From NCBI GenBank assembly GCA_030604135.1, contig JAUVWL010000020.1, forward strand, positions 1-64,000: a DNA stretch of 64,000 nucleotides, given 5' to 3'. The notes beneath the pieces are model-generated. The model was not told the origin of the DNA and ran no database searches. It saw only the letters and a list, made by a program, of their open reading frames with translations. This document shows, piece by piece, positions 1 to 8,794 of this stretch (position 1 is the first letter of the stretch; each line of letters begins with the position of its first letter). The stretch comes from Burkholderiales bacterium (lineage in GTDB: Bacteria; Pseudomonadota; Gammaproteobacteria; Burkholderiales; Burkholderiaceae_C). Both the position numbers and the translations under genes were made by a program.

Positions 1-98
1 AGAGAAATCGGTCAGGACACACTGTGCAAAACCACAGTATTGAGGCAGAAGTCATGCCAGCCTCAGATGAAAATCAAACAAAATCAACGACTTACGGA
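1..98. other. AT-rich segment at window edge, possible insertion boundary
   Basis: These bases are clearly richer in A/T than the rest of the window and contain no open frame I can recognise. They directly follow the stop codon of a prenyltransferase that lacks its C-terminal third. I infer that this is the end of a mobile element or a rearrangement point, but no transposase or terminal repeat can be seen in so short a piece. Confidence 0.35.
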
Positions 99-1199
99 TT
101 ATAGCGACTTAAGTTCGGTGGATTGACGCTTGACCAGGGCCAGCGACAGAAAGACGAACATGGAGAAGGCCAGCAACCAGAACGAAAGGCTGATCGCGGT
201 GGCCAAGGCACCAGCGATGATCCGCAAGGTGTAAAGGCCGGCGAGAATGATGACGTCGAGGCTGGCCACCCTTTTCAACCAGAGCGAGTACAGCAGGGTG
301 GTGATGAGGTAGGCAGCCAACGCCAACTGGAAGCCAGCCGGAAGGAGGGCGGCCAATCCGACCCCGCAGAACATCAGCAGAACAATGGCCATCAGTCCGG
401 CGCGCACGTCAAGGGTTCCGGCGGCGAACGGGCGGTGCTTTTTCTTCTGGTGGTGCCGGTCGGCGTCAAGGTCCAGCAGGTCGTTGATCAGGTAGGTGGA
501 TGAGGCGCATGCGCCAAAGCTCAGAAATGCCAGCAGGGCTGCACCCAGTGCGTGCACATTGAGCACCTCGTGGGCCGTGATGATGGGCACCAGAAGCAGC
601 AGGTTCTTGAGCCATTGCTGCAGCCGGATGGCCTTGATCCAGATCCGCCAGGTGGTGCCCTCGTTGGGAATGTCCTGGTGAGGAATGTCCATGCCGGCCA
701 CTTGGCGCACCACGGAGGGCGGGGCATTGACCGTCACGGCCGCGCCGGACCGTTGCCAGACCGCCAGGTCCACACGGCCATTGGCCACGTACTCGAACTG
801 CCCGCGGCCGAACATCTGTTCCAGAACGAGGGCCTTGTTGGCGCCAATGAGGTTGTGCTCCTCGGTGGTGGCCAGCACCGTGTCGAACAGCGGCAGGTGA
901 TCGGCGACCTGTCGCGCCAGAGTCTGGTGGCTGCCCGTGACCAGGGCCACATGACGTCCGTCCCGGCGCGCCTGATGGATCATGTCCAGCACCTCGGCAC
1001 GGTATGGCAGCACGGACACATCGAGCTGCGCAGCCTGGACAAGGCGGTGTTTGAGGTGGCTCTTGCCTCTGCTCCACCACAGCGGCAACAGGAAAAGCAA
1101 CCAGGGACGGCGTTTGAGGGCACCCAGCAGCGATTCGAACGTCAGATCCGTGCGAATCAGCGTTCCGTCCAGGTCGACGCAAAGAGGGTGATCAAGCAT
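99..1199 (-). CDS. HAD hydrolase-UbiA prenyltransferase fusion, C-terminally truncated
   Basis: Residues 1-185 form a HAD-like phosphatase domain with a DLDGT motif (residues 9-13). Residues 190-366 are a UbiA-type polyprenyl transferase core with the first Asp-rich motif NDLLDLDADR (239-248) and several membrane helices. Fusions of this type in EPS regions are often annotated as decaprenyl-phosphate phosphoribosyltransferase-like and probably act on a polyprenyl-phosphate carrier. Family members are usually about 470-500 residues; this one is 366 and stops just after LALVKR, before the second Asp motif and the last helices. It is therefore probably inactive. I chose the ATG at 1199 because the HAD motif follows at once; an upstream ATG at 1244 is possible. 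Confidence 0.75.
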   Translation of the reverse strand: MLDHPLCVDLDGTLIRTDLTFESLLGALKRRPWLLFLLPLWWSRGKSHLKHRLVQAAQLDVSVLPYRAEVLDMIHQARRDGRHVALVTGSHQTLARQVADHLPLFDTVLATTEEHNLIGANKALVLEQMFGRGQFEYVANGRVDLAVWQRSGAAVTVNAPPSVVRQVAGMDIPHQDIPNEGTTWRIWIKAIRLQQWLKNLLLLVPIITAHEVLNVHALGAALLAFLSFGACASSTYLINDLLDLDADRHHQKKKHRPFAAGTLDVRAGLMAIVLLMFCGVGLAALLPAGFQLALAAYLITTLLYSLWLKRVASLDVIILAGLYTLRIIAGALATAISLSFWLLAFSMFVFLSLALVKRQSTELKSL

Positions 1200-1279
1200 T
1201 GCGTTGGCTGTGGTTCGCCTCATCGCCGGAGTATATTCGGCCATCGTCTTACCTTATCCCACAGTTGGGTGACCTTATT

Positions 1280-1654
1280 GTGAATCGCTCGACGCTGATG
1301 CTCATCGTGGCCAATGTGGCCATGACTTCGCTAGCGCAGATCGTGCTCAAGGCGGGCATGAGCGCGCCCGAAGTGACCCGCGCGCTGGCTGGCGGACTTC
1401 GCCTGCCAACGATGGTGACCGTGTTCCTTCATCCTTGGGTGATCATCGGCCTGGCGCTGTATGGTGGTGCAGCCGTGGTGTGGCTGCTGGTCTTGTCGAG
1501 GGTTGACGTCAGCCTGGCCTACCCATTTGTCGGACTGGGTTTTGTGGTGACCATGGTCTTGGCCTGGGCGCTTTTGGGTGAATCGGTGTCCCCTGCACGC
1601 ATCGGGGGCACCCTGCTCATCGCGGCCGGGGTGGTGCTGCTTGCGCGGTCCTGA
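1280..1654 (+). CDS. SMR/EamA-family small membrane transporter (ArnE-like)
   Basis: A 124-residue protein with four predicted membrane helices and the small-multidrug-resistance layout, including a final helix ending GTLLIAAGVVLLARS. Such proteins near EPS genes often act as half-flippases for undecaprenyl-linked sugars (ArnE/ArnF type), though drug/proton antiport is the other family role. The start is taken as GTG at 1280, because the sequence upstream in this frame does not resemble the family. It is divergent from the HAD-UbiA gene and convergent with the deacetylase. The substrate is unknown. Confidence 0.75.
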   Translation: MNRSTLMLIVANVAMTSLAQIVLKAGMSAPEVTRALAGGLRLPTMVTVFLHPWVIIGLALYGGAAVVWLLVLSRVDVSLAYPFVGLGFVVTMVLAWALLGESVSPARIGGTLLIAAGVVLLARS

Positions 1655-1698
1655 TCCGTGCGGTGAGCGTGACCGACAGACTCCCCGAGCGCTGTTCG

Positions 1699-2733
1699 TC
1701 AACGTGCGCCAGGCATGCGCCCTGAAAGACGCACGAGCAAGGCCCCTGAGGCAAACCCGCCCTGTGCGTTGCGCCCGTAGCGTCCCTGCAAATCGACCCG
1801 ACGCAGCGTCCAGGGTGAAGACTGGCGGCTGTTGATTCCATAAAGGGTGGTCACGGCCTGGCTGTACCCTGCCCGGCGTACGGCATCGACCACCCTGTCG
1901 TCGTGATCGCCATTGGGGTAGCAAAACGACAGCACCGGACGCTGCACCTGTGCCTCGATGCGTTGCCTGGAGCCCGCCACTTCGACCTCCAGGGTGTCGT
2001 CGTCGACCAACGGAAGAATGGGGTGGCGCGCGCTGTGGGAGCCGATTTCGTGGCCGTCGTCCAGCAACTCGCGGACCTGATCCCAGTTCATCATGCCGTC
2101 CCAGTCCGGGCGCACCGGCTTTCCGGCCAATTGCTCCAGCCGCCGAATGAGGCCGTCCCGCTCTGCGGGTGTCAGCTGCTTGGCCGCTGTCACCGCAAGC
2201 GGGACTGGGTCCCCTGCCGACTTGGCCACCCCCAGCTCGCCCAGCCAGTGATCCAGGCCCTTGGCCCCCGTGCCGATGGCGTGGTGAATGGCAAAGGCCA
2301 TCCGGTCATGCCACAGCAGTTCCCCGTCCTCCGCGGCCTCCGACACGACAAAGAAGCTGGCGTGCACGCCGCGCGACCGCAGCACCGGGCGTGCGAACTG
2401 GTGGTTGTCGATCTGACCGTCATCGAAAGTGACGGCCAGCGGCGGTTTTCCGTCGTGCGAGGCCGATGCGAGCAGCTGTGCCGTTTCCTGCAGCGATCCG
2501 ACGGTGTAATGTTCCTGAAAGACGGCAAGGAAATGGTCCAGCTCCTCGGGTGTGACCGCGATGGCTGGGAGGGGGTAGTGCTCAAGCAGCTCCCGTGGCA
2601 GCACCCGGTGGAACGTGGCTATGGTCAGCCGGTCTCTCGCCCAGATAGAGGGAGACGACAGGCCGCAGAGGCGCAGCCCTTCGCCGACGGTGTCTCGCAC
2701 ATGGGATTTGAGCTTGCTCAAGATCAGCGTCAC
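1699..2733 (-). CDS. polysaccharide deacetylase (NodB domain)
   Basis: This 344-residue protein carries the NodB/carbohydrate esterase 4 signature: FDDG (103-106) supplies the catalytic Asp and metal Asp, and SHSARH (232-237) the two metal His residues. The family removes N- or O-acetyl groups from polysaccharides; here it would act on the EPS product or a lipid-linked intermediate. No signal peptide is obvious, which suggests cytoplasmic or membrane-associated action. The start is GTG at 2733, with AGGAA six bases upstream. It is the last gene of the leftward operon, 12 bp after the GT2 stop. Confidence 0.85.
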   Translation of the reverse strand: MTLILSKLKSHVRDTVGEGLRLCGLSSPSIWARDRLTIATFHRVLPRELLEHYPLPAIAVTPEELDHFLAVFQEHYTVGSLQETAQLLASASHDGKPPLAVTFDDGQIDNHQFARPVLRSRGVHASFFVVSEAAEDGELLWHDRMAFAIHHAIGTGAKGLDHWLGELGVAKSAGDPVPLAVTAAKQLTPAERDGLIRRLEQLAGKPVRPDWDGMMNWDQVRELLDDGHEIGSHSARHPILPLVDDDTLEVEVAGSRQRIEAQVQRPVLSFCYPNGDHDDRVVDAVRRAGYSQAVTTLYGINSRQSSPWTLRRVDLQGRYGRNAQGGFASGALLVRLSGRMPGAR

Positions 2734-2745
2734 GGCAGTTCCTGA

Positions 2746-3738
2746 TCACTTGTATTCGATGATGTGGCCGGTCTGTCCCCGCCAACGCGTCGCGTGGAAG
2801 CGCCATATGCCCAAGGTTTCGGCAAAACGGCTCAGCACCGACAGTCCTGCGTGTACCCAGGATCCCGATCGAAGCCTGAGCCGGATCACCTGGGCCGGGT
2901 AGAGACCGAGCAACAGCCAGGCCCAGTGGCCGTATGCCAGGCCCAGCAGCACGGTGGCCCCGGGTATCCCGACAGCCCAGGCAAGGGCTCTGATGTTCTC
3001 TTTGACCCAGTGTCTTTCAGGGCTGCGTCCGTGCAGCCAGGCCCCTTCCCCGTAGGCGTGACCTGAGCGGACACTGCGCTTCCACCACTGGGAAAAGCGG
3101 TGCATGGCTGCGTCATGCAAGGTCATTTCGGCGTCGATCCTGCAGACTTTCCAGCCCGCGCGTCGAAGGCGCAGGCACAGCTCGGGTTCTTCGCCGGCAA
3201 TCAAGCCTGCCCGGTAGCCGCCTGAGGCGAGCAGGGCCGAAGACCGAAAGAGGGCGTCACCCCCGCAACTGTCGGCTTCGCCGATCGGGGTGTCCCACTC
3301 GCTGTCGCAAAGCCGGTTGTAGACACTGCGCTCGGGAAATCGCTCCCGTCGCCTGCCGCAGACCACGGCGCAGCCTGGATGGCCACCCATGAAGTCCAGG
3401 GCCTTGGAGATCCAGTCCGTCACGACTTCACAATCGCCATCCACAAACTGTACAAAATCGATATCCGGCTGCAGCAAGAGCAGGCGCTGGAAACCTTCGT
3501 TGCGGGCGCGCGCCGCCGTGAAGGGAATCGACAGGTCCAGCTCGACAACATCGACACCCAAACCACGTGCGTGCGCCACCGAGCCGTCGGTCGAACCCGA
3601 GTCGACATAGACCACCGGTGAAGCCAGGCCGACCAGTGACGCGAGGCAGCGTTCGAGGCGCTCGCCCTCATTTCGCCCAATCACCACGGCACCCACCGAT
3701 GGGTGGGGCCTTGTGGACACTGCCGTCAAATCACTCAC
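2746..3738 (-). CDS. glycosyltransferase family 2
   Basis: A 330-residue GT-A fold enzyme. The nucleotide-sugar site shows as VVIGRNEGERLERCL near the N terminus, then VDSGSTDGS (45-53) and a DxD-type FVDGDCE. The C terminus has hydrophobic stretches around the last 90 residues that may tether it to the membrane. It would add one sugar to the lipid-linked EPS repeat unit. The start is GTG at 3738, giving a 4-base overlap (GTGA) with the stop of the preceding GT4 gene, so the two are translationally coupled. Donor and acceptor cannot be told from sequence. Confidence 0.85.
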   Translation of the reverse strand: MSDLTAVSTRPHPSVGAVVIGRNEGERLERCLASLVGLASPVVYVDSGSTDGSVAHARGLGVDVVELDLSIPFTAARARNEGFQRLLLLQPDIDFVQFVDGDCEVVTDWISKALDFMGGHPGCAVVCGRRRERFPERSVYNRLCDSEWDTPIGEADSCGGDALFRSSALLASGGYRAGLIAGEEPELCLRLRRAGWKVCRIDAEMTLHDAAMHRFSQWWKRSVRSGHAYGEGAWLHGRSPERHWVKENIRALAWAVGIPGATVLLGLAYGHWAWLLLGLYPAQVIRLRLRSGSWVHAGLSVLSRFAETLGIWRFHATRWRGQTGHIIEYK

Positions 3739-4955
3739 ACCTGCCGCCCTCGCCCAGCGCCGACCGAGCGGAAAAGGTCAGCCATTCGAGCACCTTCGAT
3801 TCGCGCATCATGCTGCTGCCGGACCAAGGTCTGTCCGGTCTTTCCCATGTCCATCAGTTGCTCGACAGGGGTTTCCAGGCATTCGCGCATGGCCAGGTAC
3901 AGAGCCTCTTCGTTACCGGGAGGGACCAACCATCCGCTGCGACCTGTCTGCACCAGTTCGGGAATGCCGGCCACCCAGCTGGAGACGACGGGGCGACCCA
4001 GCGCCAGCGACTCCATCAGCACCACCGGAAGGCCCTCGGCGAAGCTGGGAAGAACCAGTGCCCTCGACTCCAGCAAGAGCTGGCGAACCTGCTCCCCCGA
4101 CACCCAGCCTGTGATCCTGACCTGATCGGCTATGCCCAGCTCGCGGCAACGTGCTTCAATGACCGATCTGAGCGGCCCATCGCCGGCCAGCACCAGGCTG
4201 GACCGGGCACCTGTTTTAAGCAGGCGCGCGAAGGCATGAACCAGGCACAGGTGACCTTTCTCTTCGGACAGGCGCCCTATGGCCAGGAACCCACCGTCAG
4301 CCACGATGCGGGGTGCCTTGGCCTCGATGTAGTCCGGTCCGAGTCCGCAGTGCACCACATGAATGCGCGCCCACTGCGCCGGTGGTGTCCACCGCATCAT
4401 CTGGGCACGGCCGTAGTCACTGACGGCCACGACAAATGCCGCCTCCCTGATCTTGGTTGGCAAGCCGATTGCGCGGGCATTGTCGGTTTCCACCGTCCCG
4501 TGGGCGGTGAAGCTGTAGCTGATGCCAGCCAGCCGTGCTGCCAGCATCGCCACTTCTGCCGGGTTGCTGCCGAAATGCGCATGCAAGTGGTCGATGTCGT
4601 GCTTTCGCACCAGCTTGGCCACGACGGCTGCTTCCAGCAAGTACACCCAGTGCACGGGAATGGGTCGCTCGGCCTTCCAGCCCATGCGGGTGGCAAGCCA
4701 GAGCGCCTTGAGGGTGCGCGCCGGGCTGCGGATCAGGCTGCGAAACCCGGCCACCAGCAGCGCTGCAGCGCCATCACCCAGCAGCAGCGTGGTTCGGCTG
4801 CGCTCTTGCAGGTCCAGCGGGTCCACCACCTCGCCGCCGTCGCGGATTGACATCCTTTCGACGGCGATGCCATTCGCTTCAAGCGCGGCGATCTCACGTC
4901 GAATGAAGGTGTGGCTGACCTTGGGGTACTCGCTGACAATGTAGCCGACGCGCAT
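3735..4955 (-). CDS. glycosyltransferase family 4 (GT-B)
   Basis: A 406-residue retaining glycosyltransferase of GT-B fold. The N-terminal Rossmann domain begins MRVGYIVSEYPKVSHTFI, typical of exosortase-associated EPS glycosyltransferases. The C-terminal donor-binding region has the EX7E motif in SFAEGLPVVLMESLALG. The start ATG at 4955 lies one base after the amidotransferase stop. Upstream in-frame codons are rejected because they only antisense the neighbouring gene end. It probably transfers a hexose from a nucleotide sugar during repeat-unit assembly. Confidence 0.87.
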   Translation of the reverse strand: MRVGYIVSEYPKVSHTFIRREIAALEANGIAVERMSIRDGGEVVDPLDLQERSRTTLLLGDGAAALLVAGFRSLIRSPARTLKALWLATRMGWKAERPIPVHWVYLLEAAVVAKLVRKHDIDHLHAHFGSNPAEVAMLAARLAGISYSFTAHGTVETDNARAIGLPTKIREAAFVVAVSDYGRAQMMRWTPPAQWARIHVVHCGLGPDYIEAKAPRIVADGGFLAIGRLSEEKGHLCLVHAFARLLKTGARSSLVLAGDGPLRSVIEARCRELGIADQVRITGWVSGEQVRQLLLESRALVLPSFAEGLPVVLMESLALGRPVVSSWVAGIPELVQTGRSGWLVPPGNEEALYLAMRECLETPVEQLMDMGKTGQTLVRQQHDARIEGARMADLFRSVGAGRGRQV

Positions 4956-4956
4956 G

Positions 4957-6900
4957 TCAGATGCCCACCCGATTGACCTGGCACCAGCGAACCAGGCTGT
5001 AGATGGCCCACAGACGCGTCCAGTACAGGCCCTTGGCACCGGCCTTGAAGGCAGTCCACAGGCGGCGGACCTCGGTGGGGTCAAGACCGGCGCCGGCCAC
5101 CGCCGATGTGTCGAACAGGGTGGCCTCGATTTCTTTGCCCAGTGCCTGGCGCAACCACCGGTCGAATGGCAGCTCGAAGCCGGATTTCGGCCGGTTGAAC
5201 AGTTCTGGATCCAGCCCCTTGAGCCCGGCCCGTCTCAGCAGGCCCTTGAATCGAACGGGGTGAAATCGCAGTTTGTCTGGCAGGCGCAGCACCACCGAAA
5301 GCAGATCGGCATCCACCAGGGGCAGGCGGGTTTCAATTGAAGCGGCCATGCTGGTGGCGTCTGCGTCACGCAGCAGCCGTTCACCCAGGAACAGGCGCTG
5401 CTCGAACATCGCAATGGTGGCCAGGTCGGATCGGCCGGCGACTTCCTGCTGCAGGGCCTGGTATCGCATCGGGGGCAGGCCACACACGAGCTCCTGCTCG
5501 CACAACGGCCCCTTCTGCAACGCATGCTGGTTGTCCGGCAGAAACAGTGCGTAAGCGAGCTGGTACAGCTCGGCCAATACCGGTCCGGCGCGGACCATGT
5601 CGGGAAGCTTGGCCCATCGCGTCTGAGGTTCATACGTCTGCCCTGGGCGTTGCAGGAGGCGACGGATGCCCTCGGCCATCCAGCGTCGACCGGCTTCGGG
5701 TGCGATGGCCAGAAGGCGGTTGACCTGCATCATGCGGGGCAGATCCCGAAAAGACGAATACCCCCCGAACAGTTCGTCGCCCCCGGATCCCACCAGTGCC
5801 ACGGTGAACCCCGCATCCCTGACGGCATGTGACATGAAGAAGGAGTTGAGACCGTCGAAACTGGGCTGGTCCTGGCTGTTCAGTGCCGGCTCCAGCCGAG
5901 CCAGAAAATCCTGTTCTGTCAGCAGGACCTCGGTGTGCCGGGTCCCGATTGCCTCGGCCACCTGGCGGGCAATTTCGCCTTCGTTGCGCTCGGTTTCGTT
6001 GAAGGCCAGTGTGAACGTGTTGATTGTCGCCCCTCCAGAACGGGTTGCCAGATTGGCCACCGCGGACGAGTCAACACCGCCGGACAGAAAAACGCCAACC
6101 GGTACGTCACTGATCAGGTGGGCGCGCACGGATTCGAGCAGCGCGGCTTCCAGTTCTTCCTCGCTCGCCACGGGGGCCTCACCCGGCATGGGCGCAGACC
6201 AGTAGGTGAACCGCCGCAGCAGGCGTCCCGATGCATCGAACCAGGCCGCCTCGCCCGGCAGCAGGGACACGATGCCCTCGACCGCTGTGACCGGTGCCAC
6301 CGTGAAGCCGTTCCACAGGACAGAGGCCACCGCCTGTCGGTCGAGTCGGTGCTGCCCAAGCAGGCCGGAGGCCATGATTGCGCGTACCTCGGATGCAAAG
6401 ACCAGCGACCAGTCCTGGGTGGACGAAGGATTGGCCGCAAAGTAAAGCGGCTTGATGCCCAGTGGGTCGCGTGCCAGCAGGACATGCCCCGATCGGCGCT
6501 CGTGAAAGGCAAACGCGAACATGCCGCGCAGGTCCTTCAATGTCTGGTCGCCCCCATGCGCCAGTAGCCTCAGGAGAACGGCGGTGTCTCCTGTCGATTG
6601 CAGGGCGGACGGTCTGCCCTTCAGGCGCTCTTTCAGTGCGCCGAAATTGTAGATTTCACCGTTGAGGACGATGCAGTCGCCCGTCTCGGGCAGGACCATG
6701 GGTTGTACGCCCAATGGCGAGAGGTCCAGGATGGCCAGTCTTCGGTGACCGAACATGGTGCGCTGACCATCGGGCGCGGCCGAAGACTCCCAGTGCCCCT
6801 GGGCGTCTGGTCCTCGCAGCCGCATGGCCTCCGTCATGCGGTGCAGCGCCTCGCGATGTCGGCCGTCCCCTGCGCCAATGATGCCTGCGATGCCACACAT
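4957..6900 (-). CDS. asnB: glutamine-hydrolysing asparagine synthase family amidotransferase
   Basis: The 647-residue protein begins MCGIAGIIG, so Cys2 can serve as the Ntn-type glutaminase nucleophile. The N-terminal class II glutaminase domain spans about 1-200, with NGEIYNF as a substrate-site motif. The synthase domain carries the ATP PP-loop SGGVDSSA. Known members make asparagine from aspartate; paralogues inside EPS loci are thought to amidate sugar acids or related substrates. The start ATG at 6900 shares one base with the stop of the upstream GT2 gene. Contrast the second member at 61619-63502, which has Ser2 and sits in a lasso cassette. Confidence 0.88.
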   Translation of the reverse strand: MCGIAGIIGAGDGRHREALHRMTEAMRLRGPDAQGHWESSAAPDGQRTMFGHRRLAILDLSPLGVQPMVLPETGDCIVLNGEIYNFGALKERLKGRPSALQSTGDTAVLLRLLAHGGDQTLKDLRGMFAFAFHERRSGHVLLARDPLGIKPLYFAANPSSTQDWSLVFASEVRAIMASGLLGQHRLDRQAVASVLWNGFTVAPVTAVEGIVSLLPGEAAWFDASGRLLRRFTYWSAPMPGEAPVASEEELEAALLESVRAHLISDVPVGVFLSGGVDSSAVANLATRSGGATINTFTLAFNETERNEGEIARQVAEAIGTRHTEVLLTEQDFLARLEPALNSQDQPSFDGLNSFFMSHAVRDAGFTVALVGSGGDELFGGYSSFRDLPRMMQVNRLLAIAPEAGRRWMAEGIRRLLQRPGQTYEPQTRWAKLPDMVRAGPVLAELYQLAYALFLPDNQHALQKGPLCEQELVCGLPPMRYQALQQEVAGRSDLATIAMFEQRLFLGERLLRDADATSMAASIETRLPLVDADLLSVVLRLPDKLRFHPVRFKGLLRRAGLKGLDPELFNRPKSGFELPFDRWLRQALGKEIEATLFDTSAVAGAGLDPTEVRRLWTAFKAGAKGLYWTRLWAIYSLVRWCQVNRVGI

Positions 6901-7802
6901 CAGATCTGCTGCCCGGTCATGTCCAGTGCCCTTCGTTTGCCCAGCAACAGGGCTCGCCACTGGTATCGACGCAGGAACCGCCGAAAGGCCAGATCCTGGT
7001 ACCGGGGCTTGCGCTGCAGGGCCGCCTTGATCCAACCCCACAACATGGCCAGACTGCCCAGCACATAGGGTTTCTGGTTGAGCCGGAACACAGCACTTGC
7101 CAGCATGAACACCGGGCCGGTTCCCATGAAGTACTGACCATACCCGTGGCGCATGCGGCCGACGAAAATGTTGTCCTGGCTGGACCCCATGGGCCGCAGG
7201 TGGATGAAGCGAAGCTCCGGCTCGTCCCAGCTGCATGCAATCCAGCCGTGCATGCGGCAGCGGTGGTTGTCGATGCCGTCCCACATGACTTCGCGGACAA
7301 AGCCGCCGATTTGCTCGAAACAGGAGACCCGGTAAAACTTGGTCATGCCCAGCGAGGTGTCATCGCCATGGCGCTCGGGAACGAGCTCCCCGTTCTCGTG
7401 CACATAGGCCTTGCCACTGCAGGTAGCGATGCGCGGGCTGTCGGTCATGCGCTGGATCAGGATCTCGAAGTACCTGGGCGGCAATTCCAGGTCCAGGTCC
7501 AGCTTGCACATGAAGTCGAAGTCACCCGGTCGGATGGTCTCGTACCCGGCGTAGAAGGCGTCGATCACGCCCGGGCCGACCGATCGGTGCCCTCGGTCCT
7601 GCCGGGTGACGATGCGGATCCACGGGTGCTGCGCAGCGTACTCGCGCAGGATCGCGGGTGTCTCGTCGGTGGATCCGTCGTCAACGATGACCCACAGCTT
7701 GGGCAAGCGGGATTGCGCAACCACGGAATCCAGTGTGCTGCGCATATGGCGTGCTTCGTTCCGGCATGGCGAAATGAGCACGTAGCTGGTGGGTAGGTCC
7801 AT
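6900..7802 (-). CDS. glycosyltransferase family 2
   Basis: A 300-residue GT2 enzyme: YVLISPCRNEARHMRSTLDS at the N terminus, VDDGSTDET for UDP-sugar binding and a DLD motif in CKLDLDLELP. It is the first gene of the leftward EPS operon. ATG at 7802 is preferred over a TTG 51 bases upstream because homologous sequence begins at MDLPTSYVLISPC. The C terminus is basic, which suggests peripheral membrane contact. Its specific sugar is unknown. Confidence 0.84.
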   Translation of the reverse strand: MDLPTSYVLISPCRNEARHMRSTLDSVVAQSRLPKLWVIVDDGSTDETPAILREYAAQHPWIRIVTRQDRGHRSVGPGVIDAFYAGYETIRPGDFDFMCKLDLDLELPPRYFEILIQRMTDSPRIATCSGKAYVHENGELVPERHGDDTSLGMTKFYRVSCFEQIGGFVREVMWDGIDNHRCRMHGWIACSWDEPELRFIHLRPMGSSQDNIFVGRMRHGYGQYFMGTGPVFMLASAVFRLNQKPYVLGSLAMLWGWIKAALQRKPRYQDLAFRRFLRRYQWRALLLGKRRALDMTGQQI

Positions 7803-8062
7803 GTTGGCTTCGAATTGTCCTAGAAGGCATTCAAGACGGCGTGGCTTGAGCAAAGATCATGCCCCGGTTTCTGGTCAAGTGGGCAAGCGACGAAAGCGCC
7901 AGCCAGCCGAAAAGCCTGTCGGCGATCGGACGCTCACCGGTGTGCCCCGAGCCTGGCTCGCCCATCATCCCACCAGACCCGATCGTTCTTGGGTGTCGCC
8001 CTTTCACGAACTGTGATTTTCTGCTTGCATCCGGCCCGACTTGACGCGCGGACATCCGCTCT

Positions 8063-8082
8063 CACCCCAACTTTTTGGGGTG
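8063..8082. promoter_or_regulatory. perfect inverted repeat, possible operator or terminator hairpin
   Basis: CACCCCAA at 8063-8070 and its exact complement TTGGGGTG at 8075-8082 flank the tetranucleotide CTTT. The stem is GC-rich. No T-run follows on either strand, so it looks more like a protein-binding site or an RNA 5' hairpin than a terminator. It lies about 145 bp upstream of the rightward EPS operon. Confidence 0.35.
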
Positions 8083-8184
8083 CGCCGATCCATGAAGGGC
8101 GTAAGATACGCATTATTACTTTTGTGCGCAGCCAGGCACCTGGGCGGACGGCTACCGGCTGTCTGGATTGCGGTTCTTGAGGCT

Positions 8185-8200
8185 GGCGGTTGATCTGCAA
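8185..8200 (+). promoter_or_regulatory. candidate sigma-54 promoter of rightward EPS operon
   Basis: TGGC, eight bases, then TGCA gives the GG-N10-GC spacing of a -24/-12 promoter. The bases after TGGC do not match the consensus ACG. Transcription would begin near 8211, just ahead of the GGAG ribosome site (8217-8220). Sigma-54 control by PrsK/PrsR-type regulators is known for exosortase-associated EPS loci, which makes the site plausible. The match is partial. Confidence 0.3.
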
Positions 8201-8226
8201 CCAGACGTTTTGTCCGGAGGATGAAG

Positions 8227-8781
8227 ATGACGAAGCTGATGCGAACAGGCTGGGTAGGCTTGCTGCTGGCTGTGTTGATGTCCACTTCGATGGCGGACCC
8301 CTATCGGTTGCGGCATGGGGATACGGTGCTGGTGTCCGTCTGGCGGGATGAAGCCTTGCGGATGGAGGTCAGGGTGTTGCCCGACGGGAGCATCACTTTC
8401 CCCCTGGCCGGACGGGTCGAGGTGGCCGGCCTGAGCACGGTCGAGGCCGAGGCGAGGGTGGCGGAGAAGCTGGCCAAGTTCATCCCCGACGTGGCCGTGA
8501 GTGTCTCGGTGACAGGCACCGAAGGCAGTCGGGTGTATGTGCTGGGCAAGGTGATCACGCCCGGGCCGGTGATGCTGACCTCGCCAAACACCACGGTGCT
8601 GCAGGTACTGAGTCAGGCAGGTGGACTCGATCGCTTTGCCGATGGCAATGGCATACGGGTGTTGCGCAGCACCGAAGAGGGGCCCAGGACGATCACGGTG
8701 CGATACAACGACTTGATCAAGGGCAACGAACTGCAGTCCAATGTGGTGCTCATGCCGGGCGATACCATCTTGGTTCCTTGA
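8227..8781 (+). CDS. polysaccharide export protein, Wza/EpsA-like (short periplasmic/OM type)
   Basis: A 184-residue secreted protein: signal peptide 1-26 ending near SMA|DP, then a Poly_export domain (YRLRHGDTVLVSVWRDEAL) and a SLBB-type beta-grasp domain (RVYVLGKVITPGPV). It forms the periplasmic/outer-membrane exit for EPS. There is no lipobox Cys at the cleavage site, unlike classical Wza. GGAG at 8217-8220 is six bases before ATG 8227 but directly abuts ATG 8221, so 8227 is preferred. It is the first gene of the rightward operon. Confidence 0.85.
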   Translation: MTKLMRTGWVGLLLAVLMSTSMADPYRLRHGDTVLVSVWRDEALRMEVRVLPDGSITFPLAGRVEVAGLSTVEAEARVAEKLAKFIPDVAVSVSVTGTEGSRVYVLGKVITPGPVMLTSPNTTVLQVLSQAGGLDRFADGNGIRVLRSTEEGPRTITVRYNDLIKGNELQSNVVLMPGDTILVP

Positions 8782-8794
8782 ATAGGGATTCATC

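Larger units (their letters stand above)
7803..8226. promoter_or_regulatory. divergent control region between the two EPS operons
   Basis: This gap of over 400 bp separates the leftward GT2 start (7802) from the rightward export-protein start (8227) and must hold the promoters of both operons. It contains a perfect 8-bp-stem hairpin (8063-8082) and a sigma-54-like element (8185-8200), listed separately. No conserved open frame was recognised in it. Confidence 0.6.

Noticed and set aside
4957-6900. Left asparagine-synthase-like gene considered as a second lasso cyclase
   Set aside because: It keeps the glutaminase Cys2 and has no precursor, B1 or B2 gene near it; it lies among glycosyltransferases.
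7831-8055. Short minus-strand frame in the EPS control region
   Set aside because: Seventy-four codons with no family resemblance or good ribosome site; probably chance in GC-rich DNA.
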